64,000 bases of DNA from positions 310,001 through 374,000 of the forward strand of contig NZ_SZUU01000004.1 in the NCBI RefSeq assembly GCF_019583405.1. Reading direction: 5' to 3'. This document shows positions 18,358 to 26,725 of the stretch, piece by piece. A model generated the notes under the pieces. The model was not told the DNA's origin, ran no database searches, and worked only from the letters and a program-made list of their open reading frames with translations. A program made the translations under genes and the position numbers. The stretch comes from Bacteroides fragilis. Lineage in GTDB: Bacteria; Bacteroidota; Bacteroidia; Bacteroidales; Bacteroidaceae. The number at the start of each line of letters is the position of its first letter. Position 1 is the first letter of the stretch.

Positions 18358-18437
18358 GGTTTTAAACCAAATACCTTTGGTTTAAAAACAAGGCATCGTT
18401 GGTTTTAAAGGAATATCCCATTGATTTTAAACCAACG
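18358..18437. promoter_or_regulatory. cluster of TTTAAACCAA repeats upstream of the metal-efflux operon
   Basis: Four copies of TTTAAACCAA or its complement fall within 80 bases: 18360-18371 and 18376-18387 form a perfect 12-bp inverted repeat with a 4-base spacer; 18399-18409 and 18425-18435 form a second, looser inverted pair. The position 50-130 bases before the adaptor start suggests operators for a metal-responsive regulator (inference). Confidence 0.55.
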
Positions 18438-18477
18438 GTCAGTAGATTCCTAACCTTACGAAATAGGGCTTATAAGC

Positions 18478-18882
18478 CTATACAACAGGGTATGGAGGGG
18501 CACGAAGGCCGAAGGCACAGTTGATAACCGTGCTGTGAAGAGATTCCCGGTAGGCGTAATAATTCTTAATACGCCGCTCTTGGGGCTTGAATAAATTCTC
18601 TATGATAAGGTCCGTAAATAAGATGGCAGTAAACAAATAGTGAGGGCTGTTGTCTGCCTGTACGGATGGGGTTGGCGAATTGAGACGTGTCATACATCCG
18701 TCATTGCAGCACGAATCATTGCTTGGATAATGATGATGTTTGGTGCACTGAGGCTCTGGTGTCACATCATTTTTCATACATATCATGCCATTGGCATGAT
18801 GATGATGTGGAATAACGGGTACGACCAACATGATCATGCTGATAAAAAGGAGAAAAGAGAGTATGTACCGTTTATTCCTCAT
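18478..18882 (-). CDS. His/Cys-rich small membrane protein next to metal efflux genes
   Basis: 134 aa from the chosen start MRNKRYILSFLLF. A longer frame begins upstream of the promoter -7 box (18904-18911) and so cannot be translated from that promoter. One membrane helix or signal anchor (about 6-25) is followed directly by HHHH, then a cysteine, a second HHH, and a CCNDGC cluster around residues 57-62, which look like metal ligands. No enzyme motif. It resembles small His-rich proteins seen beside Cus-type systems in Bacteroides (DUF6769-like; from memory). It could deliver or buffer metal for the pump. Confidence 0.72.
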   Translation of the reverse strand: MRNKRYILSFLLFISMIMLVVPVIPHHHHANGMICMKNDVTPEPQCTKHHHYPSNDSCCNDGCMTRLNSPTPSVQADNSPHYLFTAILFTDLIIENLFKPQERRIKNYYAYRESLHSTVINCAFGLRAPPYPVV

Positions 18883-18903
18883 TCTTATTTTTATATTGAG
18901 CGA

Positions 18904-18935
18904 CAAAGATAGTCTATCATCGGGTAAAAAACAAA
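18904..18935 (-). promoter_or_regulatory. promoter of the His-rich membrane protein
   Basis: Minus strand TTTG (18932-18935), 20-base spacer, TATCTTTG (18904-18911): a full Bacteroides consensus. Transcription would start near 18900, about 18 bases before the chosen ATG. Confidence 0.8.
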
Positions 18936-18953
18936 CAGTGTTACTTAAAAAAC

Positions 18954-18984
18954 AAAAAGACAAGCAGATAACTACTTGTCTTTT
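18954..18984 (-). terminator. terminator of the Cys/Lys-rich gene
   Basis: On the minus strand AAAAGACAAG, a 10-base loop, CTTGTCTTTTT, then more T. It lies 22 bases after the stop of the Cys-rich gene and just before the next promoter. Confidence 0.85.
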
Positions 18985-19006
18985 CAGAAGAGAACGTCAG
19001 AAACGT

Positions 19007-19282
19007 TTATTTTTTCTTTCCTCCTTTGTCTTTGGTGCATTGGGCGTCTTTACATCCGGTTTTGGCTTTACAATCAGCTTTTTGTTTGCATCCGTCAGTT
19101 GTTTTCTTACCTGCTTCTTTCTTGCAACATGCTTTTTCTTCCTTTTTACAGCATGCTTTGCTGTCTTTTTTATCACATTGCTCTTTCTTGACTTCTTTCT
19201 TCTTTGCGTCCTGAGCTTGGGCAGTAGTGCCCACCATGCACATTGCTGCAACGAAAGCAGCACAGAAAACTAATTTCTTCAT
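19007..19282 (-). CDS. secreted Cys/Lys-rich protein, possible metal-binding peptide
   Basis: 91 aa. A good signal peptide (about 1-23, TTAQAQ) precedes a mature chain of only about 68 residues that is roughly one third lysine, with nine cysteines in EQC, ACC, ACC, GC, DC, GC and QC settings. There is no hydrophobic core, so it is probably unfolded until it binds metal. The spacing does not match a classical metallothionein that I know. Its position beside a metal efflux operon supports a periplasmic metal sponge, but this is inference. An overlapping frame on the same strand is a shadow. Confidence 0.75.
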   Translation of the reverse strand: MKKLVFCAAFVAAMCMVGTTAQAQDAKKKEVKKEQCDKKDSKACCKKEEKACCKKEAGKKTTDGCKQKADCKAKTGCKDAQCTKDKGGKKK

Positions 19283-19400
19283 ACGGTTTCTTTTTTAGTT
19301 GATTAAACGGGTTTTGTACCTTTCTTTATAATTTAACAGGTAAAGGTTGCCGTATGTTAGTTATCAAATATTAAATTCATGCGAATAAATCATGGAAGTA

Positions 19401-21035
19401 TTATCTTTCCAACTCCCGTAGCGAATCCATTTTCTTTTTATCAAGGAATTCATAGATGCCGCATAAGTGTTCTGTTACTTTTTTGTTGCCAAACTCATAT
19501 ACCTTGGTCACCAGTCCGTCCAGAAAATCGCGGTCGTGTGATACCACAATCAGTGTACCATCGAAATCTTTCAGTGCCTGCTTCAGGATGTCTTTGGTTT
19601 TCAGGTCGAGGTGATTGGTAGGTTCGTCAAGAATCAGCAGATTCACAGGTTCCAGCAACAGCTTGATCATGGCCAGGCGTGTACGTTCACCTCCTGAAAG
19701 TACTTTTACTTTTTTCATCGACTCTTCCGGTCCGCCAAACATGAACGCTCCCAGCAGGTCGCGTATTTTATTACGTATTTCTCCTTTGGCCACATCATCG
19801 ATTGTCTGGAACACAGTTAGGTTCTCGTCCAACAATGATGCCTGATTTTGAGCGAAGTATCCTATTTGGACATTGTGTCCCAGGGTCAGTGTTCCGTCAT
19901 GTTCTATTTCGTTCATGATACATTTTACCAATGTCGATTTACCTTCACCGTTTTTGCCGACAAATGCTACTTTATCGCCGCGTTCAACTGTCAGAGTGGC
20001 GTTACGGAAAACAACATGGTCGCCATAGGTTTTGCCGACACCGTCCATAATGACAGGATAGTTGCCCGAACGGGGTGAAGGCGGGAACTTCAGACGCAAT
20101 GCCGATGTGTCTTCTTCGTCCACCTCCAGTATTTCCAGTTTTTCGAGCATTTTTACCCGGCTTTGCACCTGAAGTGTTTTTGAATAGGTACCCTTGAAAC
20201 GTTCAATGAATTCTTTTGTTTCAGCAATGAACTTTTGTTGCTCTTCGTAGGCTTTCTGTTGCTGCTCACGGCGTTCTTTGCGTAATTCCAGATATTTGGA
20301 GTAATTCACTTTATAATCGTAAATGCGTCCCATAGTCACTTCGATGGTGCGGGTAGTGATATTATCTACAAATTTGCGGTCGTGACTAATGACGATTACT
20401 GCCTTTCCGTTATTGATCAGGAAGTCTTCCAGCCATTGAATGGACTCTATGTCCAGGTGGTTGGTCGGTTCGTCCAATAAAAGCACATCCGGTTTTTGCA
20501 ATAACAGTTTAGCCAGTTCGATACGCATCCGCCATCCACCACTGAAGTCACTGGTTTGCCGGTGGAAATCTTCACGCATGAAGCCTAATCCGAGAAGTGC
20601 CTTTTCTACGTCTTCCTCGTAGTTAGTGGCATCAATGGCATAGAACTTTTCGCTAAGGGTCGACACGTTTTCTATCAGTTCCATGTAGCTGTCGCTTTCA
20701 TAGTCTGTGCGTGTTTCCAGTTCTTTGTTCATGCGTTCTATCTCGGCTTCCATTTCGTGCAGATGGGCAAAGGCCTGGGCAGTCTCCTCGAAAACCGTTC
20801 GTCCGTCTTCTGTCATCAAATGTTGAGGCAGGTAGGCTATGACACACTCTTTGGGAGCAGATATCCTGCCACGGGTAGGCTGGCGTACTCCTGCCAAAAT
20901 CTTGAGTAGGGTACTCTTGCCTGCGCCGTTCTTTCCCATAAGCGCGATGCGGTCTTTTTCGTTAATAACAAATGAAATATCGCTAAATAATGTGGTTCCG
21001 CCGAATTCCACGGCCAGTCCGTCTACTGAAATCAT
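19401..21035 (-). CDS. ABC-F family ATP-binding protein
   Basis: Soluble protein with two ABC ATPase domains and no membrane helices, 544 aa. Walker A motifs are GKNGAGKST (about 35-43) and GKNGEGKST (about 360), with signatures FSGGWRMR and LSGGERTR and Walker B VLLLDEPTNHLD and LLILDEPTNHLD. Between them lies the charged interdomain linker (about 240-300) that in ABC-F proteins reaches into the ribosome. Family members act as translation factors or antibiotic-resistance proteins. Nothing here marks it as a resistance type; a housekeeping translation role is more likely. Confidence 0.93.
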   Translation of the reverse strand: MISVDGLAVEFGGTTLFSDISFVINEKDRIALMGKNGAGKSTLLKILAGVRQPTRGRISAPKECVIAYLPQHLMTEDGRTVFEETAQAFAHLHEMEAEIERMNKELETRTDYESDSYMELIENVSTLSEKFYAIDATNYEEDVEKALLGLGFMREDFHRQTSDFSGGWRMRIELAKLLLQKPDVLLLDEPTNHLDIESIQWLEDFLINNGKAVIVISHDRKFVDNITTRTIEVTMGRIYDYKVNYSKYLELRKERREQQQKAYEEQQKFIAETKEFIERFKGTYSKTLQVQSRVKMLEKLEILEVDEEDTSALRLKFPPSPRSGNYPVIMDGVGKTYGDHVVFRNATLTVERGDKVAFVGKNGEGKSTLVKCIMNEIEHDGTLTLGHNVQIGYFAQNQASLLDENLTVFQTIDDVAKGEIRNKIRDLLGAFMFGGPEESMKKVKVLSGGERTRLAMIKLLLEPVNLLILDEPTNHLDLKTKDILKQALKDFDGTLIVVSHDRDFLDGLVTKVYEFGNKKVTEHLCGIYEFLDKKKMDSLRELER

Positions 21036-21058
21036 ATTGCTTCTTTAAATTTTAGCCG

Positions 21059-21066
21059 CAAAGATA
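21059..21066 (-). promoter_or_regulatory. -7 box of the ABC-F gene
   Basis: Minus-strand TATCTTTG, 23 bases before the start codon. Confidence 0.5.
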
Positions 21067-21143
21067 ATCAAATCTATGATTTTTTTTTATACCTTGCGGG
21101 CTGAATCGAATAAGATGAAATAAAAAGTAAACCTATATATAAA

Positions 21144-21542
21144 ATGGATATTGAAGAAATTAAAGATTTTCGTCCTCTTATTCTTGTGGCCGAAGATGAT
21201 GATAGCAATTTCAAATTGATTAAAGCTATTATTGGTAAAAAATGCGACATTCTTTGGGCTAAGAACGGTGAAGAAATGCTGAACTTATACCGTGAACACA
21301 ATCAAGATGCACATGCTATTCTTATGGATATTAAAATGCCGATTATGAACGGATTGGAAGCAACCCGGATTATTCGCGAAGAAGGAGCAACCCTTCCCAT
21401 TATTATGCAGACTGCCTATGCTTTCAGTTCAGACCGGGAGAATGCTATGCAAGCCGGTGCATCCGAAGTATTGGTAAAGCCCATTACGGTAAGTGCGCTT
21501 CGTAGCTGTTTAAGCAGCTATTTTCCGGAAATCAAGTGGTGA
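21144..21542 (+). CDS. single-domain response regulator (receiver only)
   Basis: 132 aa made of one receiver domain and nothing else. Acidic pocket AEDDD (about 16-20), phospho-acceptor D62 in AILMDIKMPIMNG, and the conserved Thr/Lys pair in MQTAYA and VLVKPIT are all present, so it should be phosphorylatable. No output domain follows: it ends 15 residues after the last helix. No kinase gene adjoins it. The nearest histidine kinase in the window is about 14 kb away. It could be a phosphorelay shuttle or a CheY-like protein. Confidence 0.93.
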   Translation: MDIEEIKDFRPLILVAEDDDSNFKLIKAIIGKKCDILWAKNGEEMLNLYREHNQDAHAILMDIKMPIMNGLEATRIIREEGATLPIIMQTAYAFSSDRENAMQAGASEVLVKPITVSALRSCLSSYFPEIKW

Positions 21543-21553
21543 GATGATGTTAA

Positions 21554-21600
21554 TTACAATAAATAAGGCTGACTTTAGAAGTCAGCCTTATTTATTGTAA
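21554..21600. terminator. bidirectional terminator, perfect 22-bp stem
   Basis: TTACAATAAATAAGGCTGAC at 21554 begins a 22-base arm whose exact complement is 21579-21600, around loop TAG. It serves the convergent receiver and phosphate-transporter genes. The AT-rich outer half provides U-runs on both strands. Confidence 0.92.
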
Positions 21601-21610
21601 GGGAGAATTA

Positions 21611-23860
21611 TTAAATATCTGTTTCTATCTGGAATTTTCGGCTTACTTTCATCAGGTTGATCGTGTAAGTTACTACGTTTTGTGCCTCCTGAATCATGGT
21701 CAGATAAACCATACTTACTTTAATACTTCCGGTCTGACTTTGGATACGCTGTAACTCCTGACGCTTCAAGTGTGAGAGTTGTGAATTCAGGTCATTGGCT
21801 CGGTGCAGGTCTTCTTCAAGATTACTGTAATTGTTGGTTTCCAACTTCAGGCGGCATTGCTGGATCAGATAGGTAATATCTTCGGCTACATCTCCGAATT
21901 CGCCTTTTTGGATAGCGTCCAGCGGATTGAAGTTGTTGTCAATGTGCTCCAGACAAGGTTCGCACAGGCGGCTGATACTATATACTAATTCACTTGCAAA
22001 GTCGTTTCCCTGATAATAATAAAGCCCTTTTTCAAGTACAGTGTGATTATCCAATTTACACATTGCTACGGTTCCGGTACGTTTCATCTGCTTGATCATC
22101 TGTTTTTCAAACTTGGTAGATCCCATTGCCCGGCGCAGTCCGCGGAGATTTTCGTGCAAAAATGAAGTCACGGTAAGTTCAAAGTTTTGTTCTGCATATT
22201 CCAGTACCTTACCTAACTCTTCACGTGTATGCTTACGCATTAAATCCAAGGCTTCGTGGCTGTTTGTCGCTTGCATCAACTGTTTTAAAGTTTCGTTGCC
22301 TTTCTCCTTCTCTTTTTTCTTTTTATACATCAACTGGCTGCGGATCAGTGTGAATGCTGCCAGGCCGATCAGGGCTATGATAGCTATACTTCCTCCGAAG
22401 TGGATGACCATGGCAACAAAGAAACAGATCGTGAATGCAGCTCCGGCAGTGATAAACCATCCGCCAATGACACTTAGCACACCTGTGATGCGGTAAACGG
22501 CTGAATCACGTCCCCAGGCACGATCGGCAAGTGAGGTACCCATAGCCACCATGAAAGTGACATAGGTTGTAGAGAGAGGAAGTTTTAGCGAAGTACCCAC
22601 AGCGATCAACAGACCTGCCAATACCAGATTGACAGAGGCACGAACCAGGTCGAATGCCGCCCCGTCGGCAATGATAGCTTCGTCTTTACGGAAGCGGGTA
22701 TCTATCCAGCGTTTGGTACTCGGCGGAGTTATCCGGGAGATGCCATTGGCCAGTGTGAGGCTGAAACGTACCAATGTACGGGCGATCGGTGTGCTTCCGA
22801 AGTTTTCTTCTCCTTCATCCTGGCGGGAGAGGTCTACCGAGGTCTTGATCACCGCATGTGCCTTTTTAGAAGTACATAAGGCGTATACCATGATGGCTCC
22901 GGCACCTATCAGGAAGTACCACGGTGTTTTGGCTGATCCCATCAGTGAGGTCATCAGGAAGCCATCCGGTCCGACAGCGGTTCCGTTGGCCGTATAGTCC
23001 ATGAACGAAGAGTAACCAGCTAAAGGTATACCAATAAAGTTGACAAGGTCATTACCGGCAAATGCCAACGCCAACGCAAATGTACCCAGTAGAACAACTA
23101 CCTTAAATACATTTACTTTCAACCAGTGTAATATCTGCATCAGGATGGTAGAGATGACAAAAAAACAACCTACCAGCATCATCGTGTTTTCTTGTATCCA
23201 ATGCTTGTTTTCAGGAGTCATGAATGAACTGTCCTTCAATCCTTTTATCACCATGAAGTAAACGATGGCAGTAGAAGCGATACCACCGAATAGTGCAATG
23301 CTGTATTTTATCTTGTTTTTGTAGTTAAATGTAAATACCATGCGCGCCAGCCATTGTACAAGCATACCGAAAAAGAAGGCAATGGCAACGGAGACAAAGA
23401 TGGCCATGATGACAGACAAGGCTTTGTCGGTGTTGATGAGATCACCCAATCCCAACGTATCACTGTTGTGCACTTTGATAAGTGCCAGGGCAAAAGTACC
23501 TCCAAGAAGTTCGAATACCATTGAAACAGTGGTTGAGGTAGGCATTCCCATTGAGTTGAATACATCGAGCAGAACGACATCTGTCAGCATTACAGCAAGT
23601 AGGATGCACATGATCTCGGCAAAGTAGAAATGCTCCGGTTGGTAGATGCCGTGCCTTGCAATGTCCATCATGCCGTTTGATAAGGAGGCCCCGATGAAGA
23701 TGCCGGCACCGGCTATAAACAATATTGTTTTGAAAGATGCCGCCTTTGCTCCGACAGCTGAGTTGAGGAAATTTACCGCATCGTTACTTACACCGACCAT
23801 CAAGTCGAATACGGCAAGTACGAATAGGAAAATAATGATACATAGATAAATTGTCTCCAT
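21611..23860 (-). CDS. inorganic phosphate transporter (PiT family) with PhoU-like carboxyl domain
   Basis: 749 aa from the start METIYLCIIIFLF; a 20-residue longer frame would add polar residues before the first helix. PiT signatures appear twice: GVSNDAVNFLNSAVGAKAAS (about 23-42) and FAGNDLVNFIGIPLAGYSS (about 265-283), within some twelve membrane helices. The last 220 residues are soluble, helical and Glu/Leu/Lys-rich, resembling PhoU or DUF47 domains that control phosphate uptake. It lies 65 bases downstream of the polyphosphate kinase gene on the same strand, coupling import with storage. Confidence 0.92.
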   Translation of the reverse strand: METIYLCIIIFLFVLAVFDLMVGVSNDAVNFLNSAVGAKAASFKTILFIAGAGIFIGASLSNGMMDIARHGIYQPEHFYFAEIMCILLAVMLTDVVLLDVFNSMGMPTSTTVSMVFELLGGTFALALIKVHNSDTLGLGDLINTDKALSVIMAIFVSVAIAFFFGMLVQWLARMVFTFNYKNKIKYSIALFGGIASTAIVYFMVIKGLKDSSFMTPENKHWIQENTMMLVGCFFVISTILMQILHWLKVNVFKVVVLLGTFALALAFAGNDLVNFIGIPLAGYSSFMDYTANGTAVGPDGFLMTSLMGSAKTPWYFLIGAGAIMVYALCTSKKAHAVIKTSVDLSRQDEGEENFGSTPIARTLVRFSLTLANGISRITPPSTKRWIDTRFRKDEAIIADGAAFDLVRASVNLVLAGLLIAVGTSLKLPLSTTYVTFMVAMGTSLADRAWGRDSAVYRITGVLSVIGGWFITAGAAFTICFFVAMVIHFGGSIAIIALIGLAAFTLIRSQLMYKKKKEKEKGNETLKQLMQATNSHEALDLMRKHTREELGKVLEYAEQNFELTVTSFLHENLRGLRRAMGSTKFEKQMIKQMKRTGTVAMCKLDNHTVLEKGLYYYQGNDFASELVYSISRLCEPCLEHIDNNFNPLDAIQKGEFGDVAEDITYLIQQCRLKLETNNYSNLEEDLHRANDLNSQLSHLKRQELQRIQSQTGSIKVSMVYLTMIQEAQNVVTYTINLMKVSRKFQIETDI

Positions 23861-23925
23861 AAATGTGTATGTTATTTCTGCCTGCAAAGGACGGATTTTC
23901 GTATTGCAGAGAAATGTCATACATG

Positions 23926-26001
23926 TTACAGAAATGTTTCATTCTTTTCTTTTAGGTAATTATAGAAAGTATATTGAGCCCTGACGGGCGCAGCATTTGT
24001 TTTGAATTTAAATATATTATTCAATTTATCATCGACGAAGCAAGCCTTTTGATTATCCGATAACTGGATGTGAAGCATATCGACGACTTCTTCCCGTAGT
24101 TCGTGATCGAGAATGGGTACCACCGCTTCGATTCGTCGATATAAGTTACGGCGCATCCAGTCGGGTGATCCCATGTATACTTTGGGATGTCCGGCATTAC
24201 CGAAATACCAGATGCGGGCATGTTCCAGGAAGCTGTCTACAATACGGGTGACACGTATGTTACGGCTATATTCTTGTCCGGGTATCAGGCAACAAATGCC
24301 CCGCACAATCAGGTCTATTTTCACACCCCTTTGTGATGCCTCGTAGAGCCGGTCTATCATTATCGGATCTTGCAAAGCGTTCATCTTCAAGATGATTCTT
24401 CCGCCTCTTCCTTTCTCGGCCAGTTCTATTTCTTTGTCGATCAGCCTGTTCAGTTCGGGAATCAGGTTGAAACGTGCCACAAGTAGCCGGGTGAACTTGG
24501 GATTTTCTTTACCGCGCAAGGTACGGAACAGGTTGGTGAGGTCATGTACGATGACCGGATTACTGGTAAACAGTCCGCAGTCTGCATACAGTGTGGCTGT
24601 CTTCTCGTTGAAGTTACCGGTACTGATATAAGCGTAACTGTGAATCTTTTCACCGTTGAAACTGCGACGACGTATAAGGGCTACTTTAGCGTGAACTTTC
24701 AGTCCCGGTATGCTATATATGATATTGATGCCGGCTGCTTTCATCATTTCGGCAGTGGCGAGGTTGTTCTCTTCATCGAAACGGGCTTTGAGTTCCACGA
24801 ATACCGTGACTTTTTTACCGTTTTGTGCAGCGGCAATCAAGGTGTTAATGACAGCCGAGTTTTCTGCTACCCGATATTGGGTTACCATGATTTCACGGGT
24901 TTCGGGATTATGCACTGCTTCGTAAAGGAAGTGGATAAAATGGTCGAAAGAATGGTAAGGGTAGTACAATAATAAATCTTTCTTTTCGACATAACTGAAA
25001 ATAGACTCCTTGTCGTTCAGGCGATTTAGTTTCATAGGGATCGGTCTCTCAATCCGGGGAATGGAGTTATTAGGGTTTGGCAAGTGACGCAGATCTTCCA
25101 GATTGAGGTGTTTGTCTCCCGGTACCAACTCTTCACGCTGGATTCGGAAGGCATCCACCAAAAAATCCAGAAAATCGTCAGGCATGGCCCGGTCATATAC
25201 AAAACGGCACACGGCACCTATCTTGCGTTTTTTAATCTTTTTCTTTACTTGCTCCACCAGGTCGACACTGTTGATGGTATCATCTATCATGATGTCGGCA
25301 TCTCTCGATATTTTGATGCAATAACTACAATCCACTTCGTAGCCCGGGAAGATCACACCAATATTGGCTTTGATAATATCTTCTATAAACATCAGGTAAT
25401 AATCTTTTCCATGTTTGGGCAGTTCGATGAAACGGGGCACTTTACTATATGGCAGTTTCATTACAAAGTATTGCAAATGGTTGGCATCTTCTTTCTTTGT
25501 GCCTTTCAGAAACAGGCGGACAGCCAGGTAGAGCCGGTTGTCGCGCAGGAAAGAGATTACTTTGTCTTTGGACACCGGTACCGGTTGCAAGTAGGGAAAT
25601 ATCTCTTCGCGGAAAAAGTCTTTTACGAACTGCTGGTGAAAAGGCTCAACGTTACGGCTTTGGTAAAAGATGACATGGTTTTTGCGTAATGCAGGTATAA
25701 TCTTCTTTTCATAAATGTGGATACGGTCTTCCAGTTGTCGGTTCACTTCCCTGTTGATTTCTTCCAGCAAAACCTTGGCTGACTGCTGGGATTCTTCTGA
25801 TCCTTCTGTTACGCCGGAGGCAACAGCTTTGTGGTCGGCTACTCTGATTTTATAGAATTCTTCCAGGTTGGAAGAATAAATAGAGATAAAATTGATACGT
25901 TCGTAGAGTGGCAATCGATCGTTATCAGCTTCCAGAAGTACCCGGTAGTTGAATGACAGCCAACTGATATCTCTCTTAAAGTATTGGTATTTGTTTCCCA
26001 T
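23926..26001 (-). CDS. ppk1: polyphosphate kinase 1
   Basis: Reversibly builds polyphosphate from ATP. The 691-aa product begins MGNKYQYFKRDISWLSFNYRVLLEA, the conserved PPK1 amino terminus. The annotated-length frame starts seven residues earlier, but that ATG lies at or upstream of the likely transcript start. Catalytic-region motifs include the histidine of GLKVHAKVALI, AYISTGNFNEKTATLYADCGLFT, and the second PLD-like half RGICCLIPG and VYMGSPDWMRRNLYRRIEAV. It is followed by the phosphate transporter, so phosphate uptake and storage are co-transcribed. Confidence 0.95.
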   Translation of the reverse strand: MGNKYQYFKRDISWLSFNYRVLLEADNDRLPLYERINFISIYSSNLEEFYKIRVADHKAVASGVTEGSEESQQSAKVLLEEINREVNRQLEDRIHIYEKKIIPALRKNHVIFYQSRNVEPFHQQFVKDFFREEIFPYLQPVPVSKDKVISFLRDNRLYLAVRLFLKGTKKEDANHLQYFVMKLPYSKVPRFIELPKHGKDYYLMFIEDIIKANIGVIFPGYEVDCSYCIKISRDADIMIDDTINSVDLVEQVKKKIKKRKIGAVCRFVYDRAMPDDFLDFLVDAFRIQREELVPGDKHLNLEDLRHLPNPNNSIPRIERPIPMKLNRLNDKESIFSYVEKKDLLLYYPYHSFDHFIHFLYEAVHNPETREIMVTQYRVAENSAVINTLIAAAQNGKKVTVFVELKARFDEENNLATAEMMKAAGINIIYSIPGLKVHAKVALIRRRSFNGEKIHSYAYISTGNFNEKTATLYADCGLFTSNPVIVHDLTNLFRTLRGKENPKFTRLLVARFNLIPELNRLIDKEIELAEKGRGGRIILKMNALQDPIMIDRLYEASQRGVKIDLIVRGICCLIPGQEYSRNIRVTRIVDSFLEHARIWYFGNAGHPKVYMGSPDWMRRNLYRRIEAVVPILDHELREEVVDMLHIQLSDNQKACFVDDKLNNIFKFKTNAAPVRAQYTFYNYLKEKNETFL

Positions 26002-26019
26002 TTGCATATAAGGTTTGCC

Positions 26020-26051
26020 CAAATATAGTTACCTTTGCAGAGATAAACAAA
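26020..26051 (-). promoter_or_regulatory. promoter of ppk1-pit
   Basis: Minus strand TTTG (26048-26051), 20-base spacer, TATATTTG (26020-26027). It interlocks with the divergent promoter of the phosphoesterase gene. Confidence 0.75.
26030..26037 (+). promoter_or_regulatory. -7 box of the YfcE-type phosphoesterase gene
   Basis: TACCTTTG, two bases from the end of the divergent ppk1 -7 box and 20 bases before the start codon, so both promoters occupy the same 40 bases. Confidence 0.6.
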
Positions 26052-26057
26052 GAAAGT

Positions 26058-26549
26058 ATGACAAAAGTTGGTTTATTGTCCGATACACATGGCTGGTGGG
26101 ACGAAAAATACTTGCAATATTTTGAAACTTGCGATGAAATCTGGCATGCCGGAGATATTGGTTCAGTGGAGGTAGCGCAGAAATTGGCGGCTTTCCGCCC
26201 TTTCCGTGCTGTGTATGGTAATATTGACGGGCAGGAAATTCGCCGGATGTTTCCTCAGGTGAATCGTTTTACGGTGGACGGTGCCGAAGTGCTGATGAAG
26301 CACATCGGGGGATATCCTGGAAATTATGACCCGTCTGTCAAGGGAAGCTTATTGGTGCATCCACCTAAGTTGTTTATCAGCGGACACTCGCATATATTAA
26401 AGGTAAAATATGATAAGACACTGGACATGCTTCATATCAATCCCGGTGCTGCGGGAATGTCCGGATTTCATAAAGTGCGTACAATGGTCCGTTTTGCCAT
26501 AGATAATGGTGTGTTCAAGGATTTGGAAGTGATTGAACTGGCCGGTTAA
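26058..26549 (+). CDS. YfcE/MJ0936-type metallophosphoesterase
   Basis: 163-aa calcineurin-fold phosphodiesterase of the small, stand-alone class. Metal ligands are in LSDTHG (about 7-12), HAGDIG (about 33-38), VYGNIDG, HIGGYPG and ISGHSHILK. Homologues cleave phosphodiesters in vitro; the natural substrate is not known. It is divergent from ppk1 with interlocked promoters, which hints at joint control, but no polyphosphatase activity can be read from the sequence. Confidence 0.88.
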   Translation: MTKVGLLSDTHGWWDEKYLQYFETCDEIWHAGDIGSVEVAQKLAAFRPFRAVYGNIDGQEIRRMFPQVNRFTVDGAEVLMKHIGGYPGNYDPSVKGSLLVHPPKLFISGHSHILKVKYDKTLDMLHINPGAAGMSGFHKVRTMVRFAIDNGVFKDLEVIELAG

Positions 26550-26725
26550 TAAATTTGTATTTTTATTTTGTCACGTCAGATTTCTTTCCGTTCTTTGTCA
26601 CAGGTTTGAGAGATGTAAGCCATAAGCAATGTGCTACAAATTACAAGTAACTGTGCGAGATACTTATGTATTGTTTATTACAGCATGTAACCTGTATGTA
26701 GCCCGTAACTCATAATGTTCAAAAT

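Noticed and set aside
18997..19263. An overlapping frame on the same strand as the Cys/Lys-rich gene
   Set aside because: Lys/Arg-rich out-of-frame copy without a signal peptide; the chosen frame has a clean one.
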